NCBI GenBank assembly: GCA_949472775.1
Contig: CASWVG010000009.1
Location: 1 to 64,000 of the forward strand
Source of the DNA: an uncultured Lachnospiraceae bacterium
GTDB lineage: Bacteria > Bacillota > Clostridia > Lachnospirales > Lachnospiraceae
Direction of reading: 5' to 3'
DNA: 64,000 bases
Both the position numbers and the translations under genes were made by a program. Below are positions 1 through 9,876 of this stretch, one piece after another; the first letter of the stretch is position 1; the number at the start of each line of letters is the position of its first letter. Under the pieces are notes generated by a model. The model was not told the origin of the DNA. It was given only the letters and a program-made list of their open reading frames with translations, and did not search any database.

Positions 1-223
1 GATGGAGCAGGGAGCAGATCAGTCCGCGCAGGACTTTATTGTTGGACTGTAATACTGCCCGGAACATATAGTCATTGGTCATGTTAAAGGAAATTTCTCC
101 GCAGGCATCCCAAAATGCAGAACCGATGTCAGACGGTGTATTTGCTGCCGCTTGCTGGCCCATGACGGAGGCTTTATGGGAGCTGCTTTTGGGATGCGAA
201 AAATTGTCCATATGTTTTATCAT
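1..223 (-). CDS. Rpn family recombination-promoting nuclease / PD-(D/E)XK nuclease family transposase, 5' part only (gene runs off the window)
   Basis: Minus-strand translation from ATG at 223: MIKHMDNFSHPKSSSHKASVMGQQAAANTPSDIGSAFWDACGEISFNMTNDYMFRAVLQSNNKVLRGLICSLLH; the FNMTNDYMFRAVLQ..NKVLRGLI motif is typical of the family. Not in the ORF track because there is no stop in the window. Confidence 0.75.
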   Translation of the reverse strand, partial: MIKHMDNFSHPKSSSHKASVMGQQAAANTPSDIGSAFWDACGEISFNMTNDYMFRAVLQSNNKVLRGLICSLLH

Positions 224-550
224 AGATGTGATTTCCTTTCTTAGAAAAGAGACGGAGCGTCGCTCCAAAGAGTTGAGGAATCAGCAATTATGAAGTCTGA
301 AACCAAGTGAAATGAATCATTTAATATATAAAGGAATTTCTTATAAAATAGATATACCACGGTAAGGGGAAATTTGCAAAGAGTTTCGGACATAGACTTT
401 GTAGAAAAATTATGAACGAAATGCCGTATAATTGATATAAAAATCAATATATAGGATAAAGAAACTGGTTATCGAAATAGTCATACAAAATATAGTATGT
501 CTAAATTCCACAAAGCAGAGGGAAAATGGGTATACGTCAATGCTGCAATT

Positions 551-588
551 CACGCCGGCTAATCGTTAATTGATACAAAGCCGGCGTG
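551..588. terminator. Perfect 10-bp inverted repeat (cacgccggct/agccggcgtg) downstream of the Mrp cluster; possible terminator or processing hairpin
   Basis: Arms 551-560 and 579-588 with an 18-nt loop; no clear U tract. Confidence 0.4.
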
Positions 589-655
589 GATGCGAATGGT
601 AACTGACCCTGGCATCCTGCTTTCATATAATGGAGGCGTGCATTCGGTTTTTAAA

Positions 656-2851
656 TCAAAGCCCGAATACATCCTTAATAAAAAGATACGCCACCGTCAG
701 AATCAGCCCCACGCAGAAGAGCAGCAGCCCGAAGGACATGCTTCTGGTGATCATCATGGTATTTTCGCTCCACTCCTCATGCATCAGTGCCAGTTTATGC
801 TCATAATCCTGCTTTTTCGGGTTCTTGCGGCGCAAAATCAGATTGCCGAGTCCCTCGAAAAAGGAGGCGGCACAGGCGGCAAGGTGCGTAAACACATTGC
901 CTTCGGGTCGTTCGTGAGGCAGTTTTTCGTCGCGGTAGACAGTTTTTCTGAGCACAACAACGATCGTATCGACCAGACTGTCCAGAAAACGGCAGAGCAT
1001 ACCGAAGGTAAAGGGCAGAATCTGTAACAGCACAGGGCGGTAGATCAGGTTTTCCAGATCCAGCCAGACTGGTATGCAATTTATATAATGTTTCCTTGCG
1101 CCGGCGTAAACCATGGACGGAGAATGCGCAGCATTCTCTGAATCGAGCGCGACAGTGCTCGATTTTTTCATAAGCAGAAAACGCACGATAAAGACATAAA
1201 TCAATGCGCCAAAGGCGAGAGAAATCAGTGCCCCCTTCAGGTTGCTAAAAGAGAAGTAAGAAATCTTTTCCATGATGTTTGTATGAAGAAAGCTCTGCCC
1301 CATATCGGCGATGCCGTCCATGACAATTCCCGGCAGAAATCCCATAACCGGCAGCAGGACGGCGCTTACGGTGAGGGCAAAGGCGCTCGCCCGGTTCATG
1401 TAGCTGCCCTGCATCGCGTCATATTTTTGCTGTACGGCATGGTCCGCATTTTTCTCCACGAAGAGACAGACGTAAAGTTTGGTCATGTAAGCGATGGTCA
1501 GTCCGCCGCTTAAAAGGAAAATCCATTCGACGGTGCGCATGAAGGAGGTGCCGAAAAATGCACGGATAACACCCGCATTGATCAGTACCATATATTCCAC
1601 GATGCTCTCATGGAGCAGGGTCTTGCTGACATAGCCGTTAAAGAGCGGTATGCCGCCGATCCCTAAGGCGCCCATCAGAAAGATAACGTTTAAGAGCGGT
1701 TTTTTCCGCCCGAAACCGCGGATTTCATTCAGATCCAGTTTGTGCACATTCATAAAGACAACGCCCGCAGCCATAAACAGTACCAGCTTGATCAGGGAGT
1801 GGTTTACCATATGCAGAAGGCTGCCGCGCAGCGCGATGGTATTTTCTTTTCCAAGCAGCCCCGCCATGCCCACGCCCACGAGAATAAAGCCGATCTGGGA
1901 GACGGAAGAGCAGGCGAGTGTCCTCTTCAGGTCAACGGAGAAAAGTGCCAGCAGCGCGCCGATCACCATGGTAAAAACGCCTAAGATAAGAATCAGACCG
2001 CCCCACGCCGCATTTTGGAAGAAGACATAGGCGGTCAGGATGAGTATGCCGTACATACCCGCTTTGGTCAAAATGCCGGAAAGGAGAGCCGAAGCGGGGG
2101 CGGGAGCTACCGGGTGCGCCTTTGGCAGCCAGATGTGCAGCGGGAACGCACCGGCTTTGGCGCCGAAGCCAAACAGCAGACAGAGCCCCGCAGCCCAGAG
2201 TTTCTTTTCGGGAATCCTGCTGGAAGTTGTAAGCACATAGTTATCATAGCAGCCGCTCAGCTCTGCAAAGTTTAATGTTCCTGTCATGTCATATAAGAGG
2301 AAAATGCCCATCAGCATCACCAGTCCGCCCATCACCGCTACTGCCAGATAAGTCGCGCCGGCACGCAGGGATTCTGGCTTCTCATCGTGCACCACCCATA
2401 CATAGGAGGTGAACGACATCATTTCAAAGAAGACAAAGGTGGTAAAAAAGTCGGCGGAGAAAAATACGCCCTCGGTTGCGCCAAGTGTCAGCAGCAGAAA
2501 CAGATAGTAGCGGTTCCTGTTTCTGTAGTGCCCGAAGTATTCGCTGGAAAAGAGCGTGGTCATAAACCACATGAAGGCGGCGATGGTGCCGTACAGCGCG
2601 CGGAAACCGTCCAAAGTAAAATGCAGTCCCATTCCGCACACATAAGGAATCTCCACAAGAATGCCTTCGGTCGCGCCCGTAAGCATTTGTATGACAAGTA
2701 TCATACAGAGAACAAAGGTGATGCCTGCTATGATATCAGAAAAAATGCTTCGCCCGTCCTTATTTTTTCTTCCGATGCCGTAACTTACAAATGCCGCAAG
2801 CATGGGCAGGAAAACAATGCTGATTATGATAATATCTGTATAGTTATACAT
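656..2851 (-). CDS. Large proton-conducting antiporter-like subunit (NuoL/HyfB/MrpA-like, about 731 aa)
   Basis: Multi-TM protein with FGAKAGAFPLHIWLPKAHPVAPAPASALLSG motif; start chosen at MYNYTD preceded by a GGAGG-type RBS. Confidence 0.85.
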   Translation of the reverse strand: MYNYTDIIIISIVFLPMLAAFVSYGIGRKNKDGRSIFSDIIAGITFVLCMILVIQMLTGATEGILVEIPYVCGMGLHFTLDGFRALYGTIAAFMWFMTTLFSSEYFGHYRNRNRYYLFLLLTLGATEGVFFSADFFTTFVFFEMMSFTSYVWVVHDEKPESLRAGATYLAVAVMGGLVMLMGIFLLYDMTGTLNFAELSGCYDNYVLTTSSRIPEKKLWAAGLCLLFGFGAKAGAFPLHIWLPKAHPVAPAPASALLSGILTKAGMYGILILTAYVFFQNAAWGGLILILGVFTMVIGALLALFSVDLKRTLACSSVSQIGFILVGVGMAGLLGKENTIALRGSLLHMVNHSLIKLVLFMAAGVVFMNVHKLDLNEIRGFGRKKPLLNVIFLMGALGIGGIPLFNGYVSKTLLHESIVEYMVLINAGVIRAFFGTSFMRTVEWIFLLSGGLTIAYMTKLYVCLFVEKNADHAVQQKYDAMQGSYMNRASAFALTVSAVLLPVMGFLPGIVMDGIADMGQSFLHTNIMEKISYFSFSNLKGALISLAFGALIYVFIVRFLLMKKSSTVALDSENAAHSPSMVYAGARKHYINCIPVWLDLENLIYRPVLLQILPFTFGMLCRFLDSLVDTIVVVLRKTVYRDEKLPHERPEGNVFTHLAACAASFFEGLGNLILRRKNPKKQDYEHKLALMHEEWSENTMMITRSMSFGLLLFCVGLILTVAYLFIKDVFGL

Positions 2852-2991
2852 GGTAACCTCCATAATACGTGTGGCAGACGCCTGTGCTTTCCTGTCGCGG
2901 CTAAGCCATAAAATACCAGGTATTTTCGGGACTGGATGCGTATTTCCAATAGCGTACAATTTAACAGTGGATATACTGTAAACCCGATTGC

Positions 2992-4455
2992 TTATACGGC
3001 TCCATTTGCCACTTTTATAAAAAAGTCCACAACCGGCTGGGAATAAACGCCAAACAGTATGATAAATACAGTGAACACAAACAGCGGCAGCAGCATCTTC
3101 CAGTTGGGATCACGGATATCGGAAATCGTGCTATAGTCGAAATCCTTTCCGGGAAAGAACGCCCGCACCACAATCGTCAGCATATAAATTGCCGTCAGAA
3201 GCGCCGACACCAGCAGGCAGGCAATGCCGCCCCATGCGAGAGGATTGCCGCTTTCCACCGCAGCCCCGGCAAGATTCCACTTGCTGACAAAACCTGCAAG
3301 CCCCGGGACGCCCATGAGCGCCAGTGCAGATATTGTGAAAATGCCGAATACACGAGGCATTTTATATCCCAGTCCATTTAGTTCATGTACATAATGGCGG
3401 TCTGTCTGGTGCATGACCGCACCTGCACAGAAGAAGGAACTGATCTTCATAACCGCGTGGAATACAAGATGGGTCAGCGCGCCCACAAGTCCCAGCGGCG
3501 TCATAATGACTGCGCCGAAAAGGATGTAGGACAGGTTGCTGATGGTGGAGTATGCCAGCCGCCGCTTGAGGTGCGTCTCTTTCACGGCACGGCTGCAGCC
3601 GTATACGATGGTAAACATGACGACAGACATGACCGCATACTGCGCCCATGTGCCTTTCAGGAAATTTGTGCCGAAACTGTAATAAGTCAGCCTTATGATG
3701 GCGAATGCACCGGATTTTACTACGGCGACTGCATGGAGCAGTGCGGTGACGGGTGTGGGTGCCACACCTGCCTGTGGCAGCCATGAGTTAAAGGGACAGA
3801 CTGCCGCCTTTACACCGAATCCCATAAACGCCATCACATATATCAGTAATAAAACATTCGTTTTCCCAACGGTTTTCGCCGGATCGAGCACACCTCCCAG
3901 AATAAAATCCGTTGTGCTGCCGTAGACAATGACCATAATCAGACCGAGGAATGCGAAAGCCGCGCCGCCCAGCGAATAATAAAGGTATTTGCGGCTTGCC
4001 AGAACCGCCTCGCGGGTCAGCGTGTGCATGACAAGAGGTACCGTGACCAGTGTCAGCAGCTCATAAAAGAAATACATGGTCAGCAGATTGGCGGCGAGGG
4101 CAATGCCCAGCGTCACGCCGTAAGTCAGCGTATAGAAGAGAAAAAACACATTTTCATGCTCTTCTTTCGTCATGTATTCAAAGGCATACAGGGTGGCAAA
4201 GGGCCAGAGTGCGGACACAAGCCCCGCAAACACCATGCTCATGCCGTCCACGCGGAAGCTGATATTCAGATTGCCCGTAAAGTGCGCCAGAAGGAAGGTG
4301 CTGTCGGAGTGGTGCAGGAGCAGGTACCAGACGAGGATGCTGTTTAGCACCACCGCCGTTTCCAGAAACACTTCTTTCTGCCATCTCTTCTGAAAAGGAA
4401 TGGCAGGCACCAGAATCCCCGCGATAAAAGGAATCAAGATCACTGTAACAATCAC
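2992..4455 (-). CDS. Proton-conducting antiporter subunit (MrpD/NuoN-like)
   Basis: FGVKAAVCPFNSWLPQAGVAPTPVTALLHAV motif; GTG start at 4455 after GGAGGTGAT (ORF track extends to 4494). Confidence 0.85.
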   Translation of the reverse strand: MIVTVILIPFIAGILVPAIPFQKRWQKEVFLETAVVLNSILVWYLLLHHSDSTFLLAHFTGNLNISFRVDGMSMVFAGLVSALWPFATLYAFEYMTKEEHENVFFLFYTLTYGVTLGIALAANLLTMYFFYELLTLVTVPLVMHTLTREAVLASRKYLYYSLGGAAFAFLGLIMVIVYGSTTDFILGGVLDPAKTVGKTNVLLLIYVMAFMGFGVKAAVCPFNSWLPQAGVAPTPVTALLHAVAVVKSGAFAIIRLTYYSFGTNFLKGTWAQYAVMSVVMFTIVYGCSRAVKETHLKRRLAYSTISNLSYILFGAVIMTPLGLVGALTHLVFHAVMKISSFFCAGAVMHQTDRHYVHELNGLGYKMPRVFGIFTISALALMGVPGLAGFVSKWNLAGAAVESGNPLAWGGIACLLVSALLTAIYMLTIVVRAFFPGKDFDYSTISDIRDPNWKMLLPLFVFTVFIILFGVYSQPVVDFFIKVANGAV

Positions 4456-4459
4456 AATA

Positions 4460-5947
4460 TCACCTCCCTGCAGCCGCCATATGAATGACGGCAATAATCA
4501 AGTGCGGAAAGATACCGATTAAAACTGACAAGGTTGTCAGTATAGAAATTGGTACTGTCATCAGTTTACACGGTTCTCTCTTCTGCAGACTGCCGTAATC
4601 GTACGCTGCACCCGGGAAAAAGCCGTGTATGGAAAGTGGCAGAAGATATCCCGCTGTCAGCAATGCGCTCACGAGAAGAATGACCGGGCCGAGTACATCA
4701 AAAACAGGAATGCCGCTATTTAAGGAGCCAAGCGCCAGATACCATTTGCTGAGGAAACCGCCTGTGGGGGGAATGCCGATCAGCCCGAGGGAAGCGATCG
4801 TGAAACACCACATGGTAACGGGCATTTCCTTGCCGATGCCGCGCATTTCCTCCACCCGCGTTTTTCCTGTTTTGTAGATAATGGCGCCGGCGCACAGAAA
4901 CAGTGCCGCTTTGATAAATCCGTGTGCCAATATGTGCAGAAAACTGCCCACAAAAGCGGTCTCATCCATAACGGCGAGACCGAACAGAATGTAGGAGAGC
5001 TGGCTTACCGTGGAATAGGCAAGTCTCTTTTTTAGCACAGGTTCCCGATAGGCGAGGAGCGATCCCATAAATACCGTGATCAGCGTCAGACAAAGCCATG
5101 CGGTCTGTACCCACGTTCCCTTCAGAAAATCCCTGCCAAACATGCCGAGTACGCGGATAACGGCGAGTACGCCTGCCTTTACAATAAGGGCGGAAAGAAC
5201 CGCGGAAGCCGGTGCCGGCGCGACAGGATGCGCTGTGGGCAGCCATGCGTGCATGGGAAACATGCCCGCCTTGACGCCGAAGCCGAGGAGCATGATGAAA
5301 GCCACAGCCAAAAGGAAAGTGCCATGTTCTGTTATGGCGGAGGCACGAAGCGCACCGTCCACTGTGAAAGTCAGCGAGTCGCAGTTCCGATAGAGGAAAT
5401 AGATGCCAAACAATGCCGCATACGCGCCGCACAGGGAATAAAATAAGTATTTCAGTCCCGCCATAACTGCCTCCTTGGAACCGCTATGCAGAACGAGGGG
5501 CATGGAGGACATGGTTAACAGTTCAAAGAACAGATAAAAGGTAATCAGATTTCCCGAAAAACAGAGGGCGTTCAGCACACCGAAAACTAACAGGTAAAAG
5601 CCGTAATAACGTCCCTCCCGCTCCTCGTGCTTCATGTACTCGAAGGAGAAAAAGCCTGCGCACGGAATAACAATCACCGCAAGCGCGGAAAAAAGCCTGC
5701 CCACATTGTCAATCCGGAAATAAATCGGAAGGTCTTTTGTCAGATAGAACAGGATAAAGCCCTCTCCTTCGCAGAACAGCGCAATGACAACAAAAACGGC
5801 TGTGATGACAAGGGAACAGCCTGTCAGAAGAAGCAAGGATTTTCTCCCGGCATTTTTCTTTTCCCCGGAAAGGGGCGTCCGATAGTGGATCAGCAGAAAC
5901 AATCCTGCTAATATAGGAAAAAAGATGGATAGTAATATGAAATACAT
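4460..5947 (-). CDS. Proton-conducting antiporter subunit (MrpD/NuoM-like)
   Basis: FGVKAGMFPMHAWLPTAHPVAPAPASAVLSALIVK motif, multi-TM. Confidence 0.87.
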   Translation of the reverse strand: MYFILLSIFFPILAGLFLLIHYRTPLSGEKKNAGRKSLLLLTGCSLVITAVFVVIALFCEGEGFILFYLTKDLPIYFRIDNVGRLFSALAVIVIPCAGFFSFEYMKHEEREGRYYGFYLLVFGVLNALCFSGNLITFYLFFELLTMSSMPLVLHSGSKEAVMAGLKYLFYSLCGAYAALFGIYFLYRNCDSLTFTVDGALRASAITEHGTFLLAVAFIMLLGFGVKAGMFPMHAWLPTAHPVAPAPASAVLSALIVKAGVLAVIRVLGMFGRDFLKGTWVQTAWLCLTLITVFMGSLLAYREPVLKKRLAYSTVSQLSYILFGLAVMDETAFVGSFLHILAHGFIKAALFLCAGAIIYKTGKTRVEEMRGIGKEMPVTMWCFTIASLGLIGIPPTGGFLSKWYLALGSLNSGIPVFDVLGPVILLVSALLTAGYLLPLSIHGFFPGAAYDYGSLQKREPCKLMTVPISILTTLSVLIGIFPHLIIAVIHMAAAGR

Positions 5948-5977
5948 GCCATCACCTCCTTGAAAACTGGCATCAAG

Positions 5978-7471
5978 TTACGCAAACATGGCGAGTCCCT
6001 GCCCGATCATATCTACAACCGGTTGAGAGCTCACGCCCAGAATGATATTTAACAGGATAAAACAGACAAGCGTCACGGTATAAGGCTTTCTGTCCCGGAA
6101 GGTAATGCTCATATAGGGTGTGTCTGCCGCGGACGTATAAATACGGATTACGGTCTTCATAAAGTAGACCGCGTTTAAAACCGTGCTTATGCCCAGAACA
6201 ATCAGCGATGCCAGCATCTTGCCTTCCACCTGTACGGCTGCCTGCGCAAAGAGCAGCTTGCTGATGAAGCCGGAAAAGAGCGGAATGCCCACCATGGACA
6301 GCGATCCCACCGTAAAGGCAGCGCCTGCCCACTTATTGCGGTATGCCGCGCCCGTCAGATCGTTAAGTTTGCGGCTGCCGCCGGAAACGTCCGTAAGGCC
6401 GATGGCGGCGATAAAGAGCAGGGACTTCGTAGCCGCATGGGACAAAATATGGAAAATGCTTGCCACCATGCCCGCCTGCGTGCCCATGCCGAAACCCATG
6501 TAAATATAGCCGATCTGCGCCACCGAGGAGAAAGCGATCATCCTGCGGATATCGTTTTCCTTGATGGCGGAGAGGGAGCCGAAGATCATGCCCATCAATC
6601 CGAACACAAAGAGTACGTCGATGATTCTTGTGCTGTTAAAGATGTCAAAACCGATCACGCGGTAAATGATTTTTATCAGCAGAAAGATATACCCTTTGGA
6701 CACCAGACTGGAGAGGATCGCGGCGGAGGATACCGTGGAGTATCCGTAAGCGTCCGGCAGCCATGCGTGGAAGGGGAACAGCGCGCTCTTGATGCACAGA
6801 CCGATACACATCAGAGCCACCGAGACAATCAGGGGAATCTGGTATTCGCCGTTTGCCATAATAAGCCCTACCGACTCCTTGATATTGCTCATTAACAGAT
6901 GCCCTGTCAGGTCGTACATGATACAGAGCCCGAAGAGTAAAAGACCAGAACCGAGCAGACTCATAATCATATAGCGGACGGCAGCCTCAATCGTCCGTCC
7001 CACCTGTCTTATCATAATCAGACCGCAGGCGGAGATCGTGTTAATCTCCACAAAGACATAAGCGGTGAACATATCGTTGGTGTAGACCAGCGCGAGCAGG
7101 GAGCTCAGCAGAAGGTTTACAAGGATATAGTACAAATTATGTTTGCTCTCCACCACCTCGCCGGGCAGTTTGTGGGCGCCGCCCGCCATGGACAGATACA
7201 TGATGATGCAGAAGAAGAGCGCCATGCCCGCTTCCAGCACGCCGGCGCGGATCTCATTGCCCCAAGGCGCGGGGAAGTGCCCCATCCAGTAAATGAAGGA
7301 TTCACCTGTGGAGAGAAGATATAGGAGCAGTACAGCTGACATCAGTCCGATGACGATGATGACCACACGGTTAACAATCTTTGCCGCCTTTGCAGGAAGC
7401 ACAGAGCAGATCGTGCCCGAAAAAAGGCTCAAAAGGATAGAGAAAAAGGGAAAATTGCAGATAAAATTCAT
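5978..7471 (-). CDS. mrpD: Proton-conducting antiporter subunit MrpD/MbhH-like
   Basis: CIKSALFPFHAWLPDAYGYSTVSSAAILSSLVSKGY motif; directly follows MrpC as in Mrp/Mbh operons. Confidence 0.85.
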   Translation of the reverse strand: MNFICNFPFFSILLSLFSGTICSVLPAKAAKIVNRVVIIVIGLMSAVLLLYLLSTGESFIYWMGHFPAPWGNEIRAGVLEAGMALFFCIIMYLSMAGGAHKLPGEVVESKHNLYYILVNLLLSSLLALVYTNDMFTAYVFVEINTISACGLIMIRQVGRTIEAAVRYMIMSLLGSGLLLFGLCIMYDLTGHLLMSNIKESVGLIMANGEYQIPLIVSVALMCIGLCIKSALFPFHAWLPDAYGYSTVSSAAILSSLVSKGYIFLLIKIIYRVIGFDIFNSTRIIDVLFVFGLMGMIFGSLSAIKENDIRRMIAFSSVAQIGYIYMGFGMGTQAGMVASIFHILSHAATKSLLFIAAIGLTDVSGGSRKLNDLTGAAYRNKWAGAAFTVGSLSMVGIPLFSGFISKLLFAQAAVQVEGKMLASLIVLGISTVLNAVYFMKTVIRIYTSAADTPYMSITFRDRKPYTVTLVCFILLNIILGVSSQPVVDMIGQGLAMFA

Positions 7472-7472
7472 A

Positions 7473-7847
7473 TTATTTTCCCTCCTTCTTCAGTTGCGTG
7501 GATATTTCGTCCAGATCCAGCGTGTGGTATCTCGTGTAAAGCCGGATCGTCAGGGACAGCATGAGCGCGGTCACGGAGACGGAAACCACGATACCTGTCA
7601 GCACAAGTCCGCTGGGGATCGGATTGATGTAACGCTCCGTGCTGGTGACGCCGTTTACCACAATGGGCGCAATCCGCCCGGCGATATAGCCTTTTTCCGC
7701 CAGAAAGAGGTAAATCGCGCTGTCCATGATATTTAAACCGATAATTTTCTTGATCAGATTGGTCTGCAGGAGCAGATTGGTAAAGCCGATACAGAAGAGA
7801 ATCGCTGAGACGGCTTCCCCGTAGTTTGTAAATAAATTCGGACCCAT
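7473..7847 (-). CDS. mrpC: MrpC/NuoK-like subunit
   Basis: Small 3-TM protein; GFTNLLLQTNLIKKIIGLNIMDSAIYLFL is NuoK/MrpC-like; start assigned at MGPNLFTNYG. Confidence 0.85.
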   Translation of the reverse strand: MGPNLFTNYGEAVSAILFCIGFTNLLLQTNLIKKIIGLNIMDSAIYLFLAEKGYIAGRIAPIVVNGVTSTERYINPIPSGLVLTGIVVSVSVTALMLSLTIRLYTRYHTLDLDEISTQLKKEGK

Positions 7848-7848
7848 C

Positions 7849-8808
7849 CTAAAATCCCCCTTTTCGGAACATGGCGTAAAAAGCATAAATCGTACATGCC
7901 ACCACAAGCCCTACCGCGATATTCAAAGGCAGGATCAGACCACTTGACAGGATGGCGCCGGGGGTTCCCTTCGGTATCACGCTGTGAAGCTGGTTGGCAC
8001 CTGTGTAGAAGGAATAGCTTTTTGCCAGACAATAAAAAGAGAGGGAGAAAAAGCACACCCACTTGTAAGTTTTTTCCGTAAAGAACCGCTCCGTCTTTTT
8101 GAAGCCGAAGGCGTTCAGGTAGAGCACCAGACCCGCGCCGATGACCGCGCCGCCCGAGAAGCCGCCGCCCGGTCCGAGGTGTCCGTTTAAGATGATATAA
8201 ATGCCGAAGATAATGATAATCGGCACAAGGAATGTCGCCACAAGCTGTAAAATCGCGTCGTTTTTCGGCTCGAAACGGCGGTCGTTTACTTCCGCTTCGT
8301 CTTTTTCGGTCTTGTTCAGACGAAGCAGGATCAGAACGGTAATGGTTGCCACAAACAGCACATGGGATTCGCCCAGCGTGTCAAACGCCCTGTAGTCAAG
8401 AATCATGCCGGCAACGATATTGATTGCGCCCGTTTCCTCCAGCCCTTTTTCAATATAGCGCCCCGACACTTCGTTGTTGACCGGGCGGGTCACCGTGCCA
8501 ATGGCAGGCAGATAGGAAACCGTCACCAGAAGCAGCGCGATCAGAAACAGGCAGAAGAGAATGCTTGTCGCCTGGTACAGCCGGTGAAAAAGGTGCATCC
8601 ATTTATTGTGTTCCGTATCATAGACCTTGTCCATGATGGCGTCGTGTTCTTTCTCACGGCGCAAAGCCGCTTCCGGATCCGGCTGGTATTCTTTCTGGGG
8701 CTGCATCTCCACTTCCCCGCTATAAGGATCTTTTTCGCCGGAGAGCCAGCGGAAAAAACGGAAGGCAAAGGTTTTCTGGTATTCTTCTGCCGTTTTTTTC
8801 CTACTCAT
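7849..8808 (-). CDS. Fused MbhE/MrpA C-terminal domain + MrpB-like subunit
   Basis: C-terminal half DAILQLVATFLVPIIIIFGIYIILNGHLGPGGGFSGGAVIGAGLVL is MrpB-like; N-terminal part matches the MbhE position. Confidence 0.8.
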   Translation of the reverse strand: MSRKKTAEEYQKTFAFRFFRWLSGEKDPYSGEVEMQPQKEYQPDPEAALRREKEHDAIMDKVYDTEHNKWMHLFHRLYQATSILFCLFLIALLLVTVSYLPAIGTVTRPVNNEVSGRYIEKGLEETGAINIVAGMILDYRAFDTLGESHVLFVATITVLILLRLNKTEKDEAEVNDRRFEPKNDAILQLVATFLVPIIIIFGIYIILNGHLGPGGGFSGGAVIGAGLVLYLNAFGFKKTERFFTEKTYKWVCFFSLSFYCLAKSYSFYTGANQLHSVIPKGTPGAILSSGLILPLNIAVGLVVACTIYAFYAMFRKGGF

Positions 8809-9076
8809 TTTCCTTTTCCTCCTTTGTGTCAGGCTCCGACGCGTCAATCGCGTGGATTTTTTTGAGCGTCACAAAGAAGAGGACGCTGGTGATTCCCGCG
8901 CCGACGGCAGCCTCCGTGATTGCCAGATCGGGAGACTCCAGACAGATCCACAACATGGACATAACCAGACTGAAGGACATATAAATCAGGATTGCGTTTA
9001 AAAGGTTTTTGGAAAAGCTGACGGAGACTGCGCAGACGATCAACAGTCCCATCAAAATGATCTGAAAAGCTGTCAT
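8801..9076 (-). CDS. DUF4040/MbhD-like subunit (MrpA C-terminal segment)
   Basis: LLIVCAVSVSFSKNLLNAILIYMSFSLVMSMLWICLESPDLAITEAAVGAGITSVLFF motif. Confidence 0.85.
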   Translation of the reverse strand: MTAFQIILMGLLIVCAVSVSFSKNLLNAILIYMSFSLVMSMLWICLESPDLAITEAAVGAGITSVLFFVTLKKIHAIDASEPDTKEEKENE

Positions 9077-9477
9077 TACACTGACTCCTCCTTTTCCTCT
9101 GTATTGCCGTTTTCAACGGTGGTGGCAAGTTCCCGCTCGAGAACTTCCACATCCTCATATAGTTCACAGTGCGCCGAAAGGTTGTCGTTGGTGGCTGCTT
9201 CCAGTCTCGAAAGCACATGGGAGGAGACGGGTGAAGCAAACCACAAAAAGACAATAATCAAAAACATTTTCAACGTCGTAAAATTCAATCCCGAAAAAAT
9301 CATCAGTCCAAGCAGACATGCGCTGATGCCGAGCGTATCACCCATGGCGGCGGCGTGCATTCTGTTCAGCACATATTTAAAATGAAAGACGCCGAACAGC
9401 TCCGTGAAAAAAATGACCATTCCGGTCAAGATAAACAGACATCCAATGATAAGTCTGATCCATTCAGCCGCGTTCAT
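9076..9477 (-). CDS. mrpG: MrpG/MnhG-type antiporter subunit
   Basis: NAAEWIRLIIGCLFILTGMVIFFTELFGVFHFKYVLNRMHAAAMGDTLG: RMHA..GDTLG motif of MrpG. Confidence 0.87.
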   Translation of the reverse strand: MNAAEWIRLIIGCLFILTGMVIFFTELFGVFHFKYVLNRMHAAAMGDTLGISACLLGLMIFSGLNFTTLKMFLIIVFLWFASPVSSHVLSRLEAATNDNLSAHCELYEDVEVLERELATTVENGNTEEKEESV

Positions 9478-9793
9478 CCGCATTTCCCCCTTCCGTATGT
9501 TCCTGACTGTGGTGCTGCTCCTCATAAATACCAATGTAAACCTTGGAGATCACTACCACGGATAGAAAGCTGATCATGGCATAAATCAGACAGATATCTA
9601 CCAGATAACCCTCCCGCAAAAGCAGCGCCAGAACCGAAATCATAACCATGACCATCGTGCCCATCATGTTGACTGCCATCAGACGGTCGGCGACACGGGG
9701 GCCCTTTACGGCACGGATCAGGCAGACCAGCAGCATAAAGGAAAGTACAATGAGTAATAGAATAAAAAGCGGGTGGTAAATTGACTCTTTCAT
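9464..9793 (-). CDS. mrpF: MrpF-type antiporter subunit
   Basis: VCLIRAVKGPRVADRLMAVNMMGTMVMVMISVLALLLREGYLVDICLIYAMISFLS motif. Confidence 0.88.
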   Translation of the reverse strand: MKESIYHPLFILLLIVLSFMLLVCLIRAVKGPRVADRLMAVNMMGTMVMVMISVLALLLREGYLVDICLIYAMISFLSVVVISKVYIGIYEEQHHSQEHTEGGNADERG

Positions 9794-9876
9794 AGTTCCT
9801 CCATTTCAATGCTTTTGCGTGAGATTTCGTATTTTTGGCGTCCCGCATTATGAAGGGGCGTCCTTAAAAGTATTTC

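Noticed and set aside
590-9573. Many plus-strand ORFs opposite the Mrp cluster (e.g. 590-1027, 2387-2911, 4024-4347, 8362-8865)
   Set aside because: Low-complexity, His/Gln/Arg-rich translations antisense to clearly conserved antiporter genes; GC-skewed antisense artefacts.
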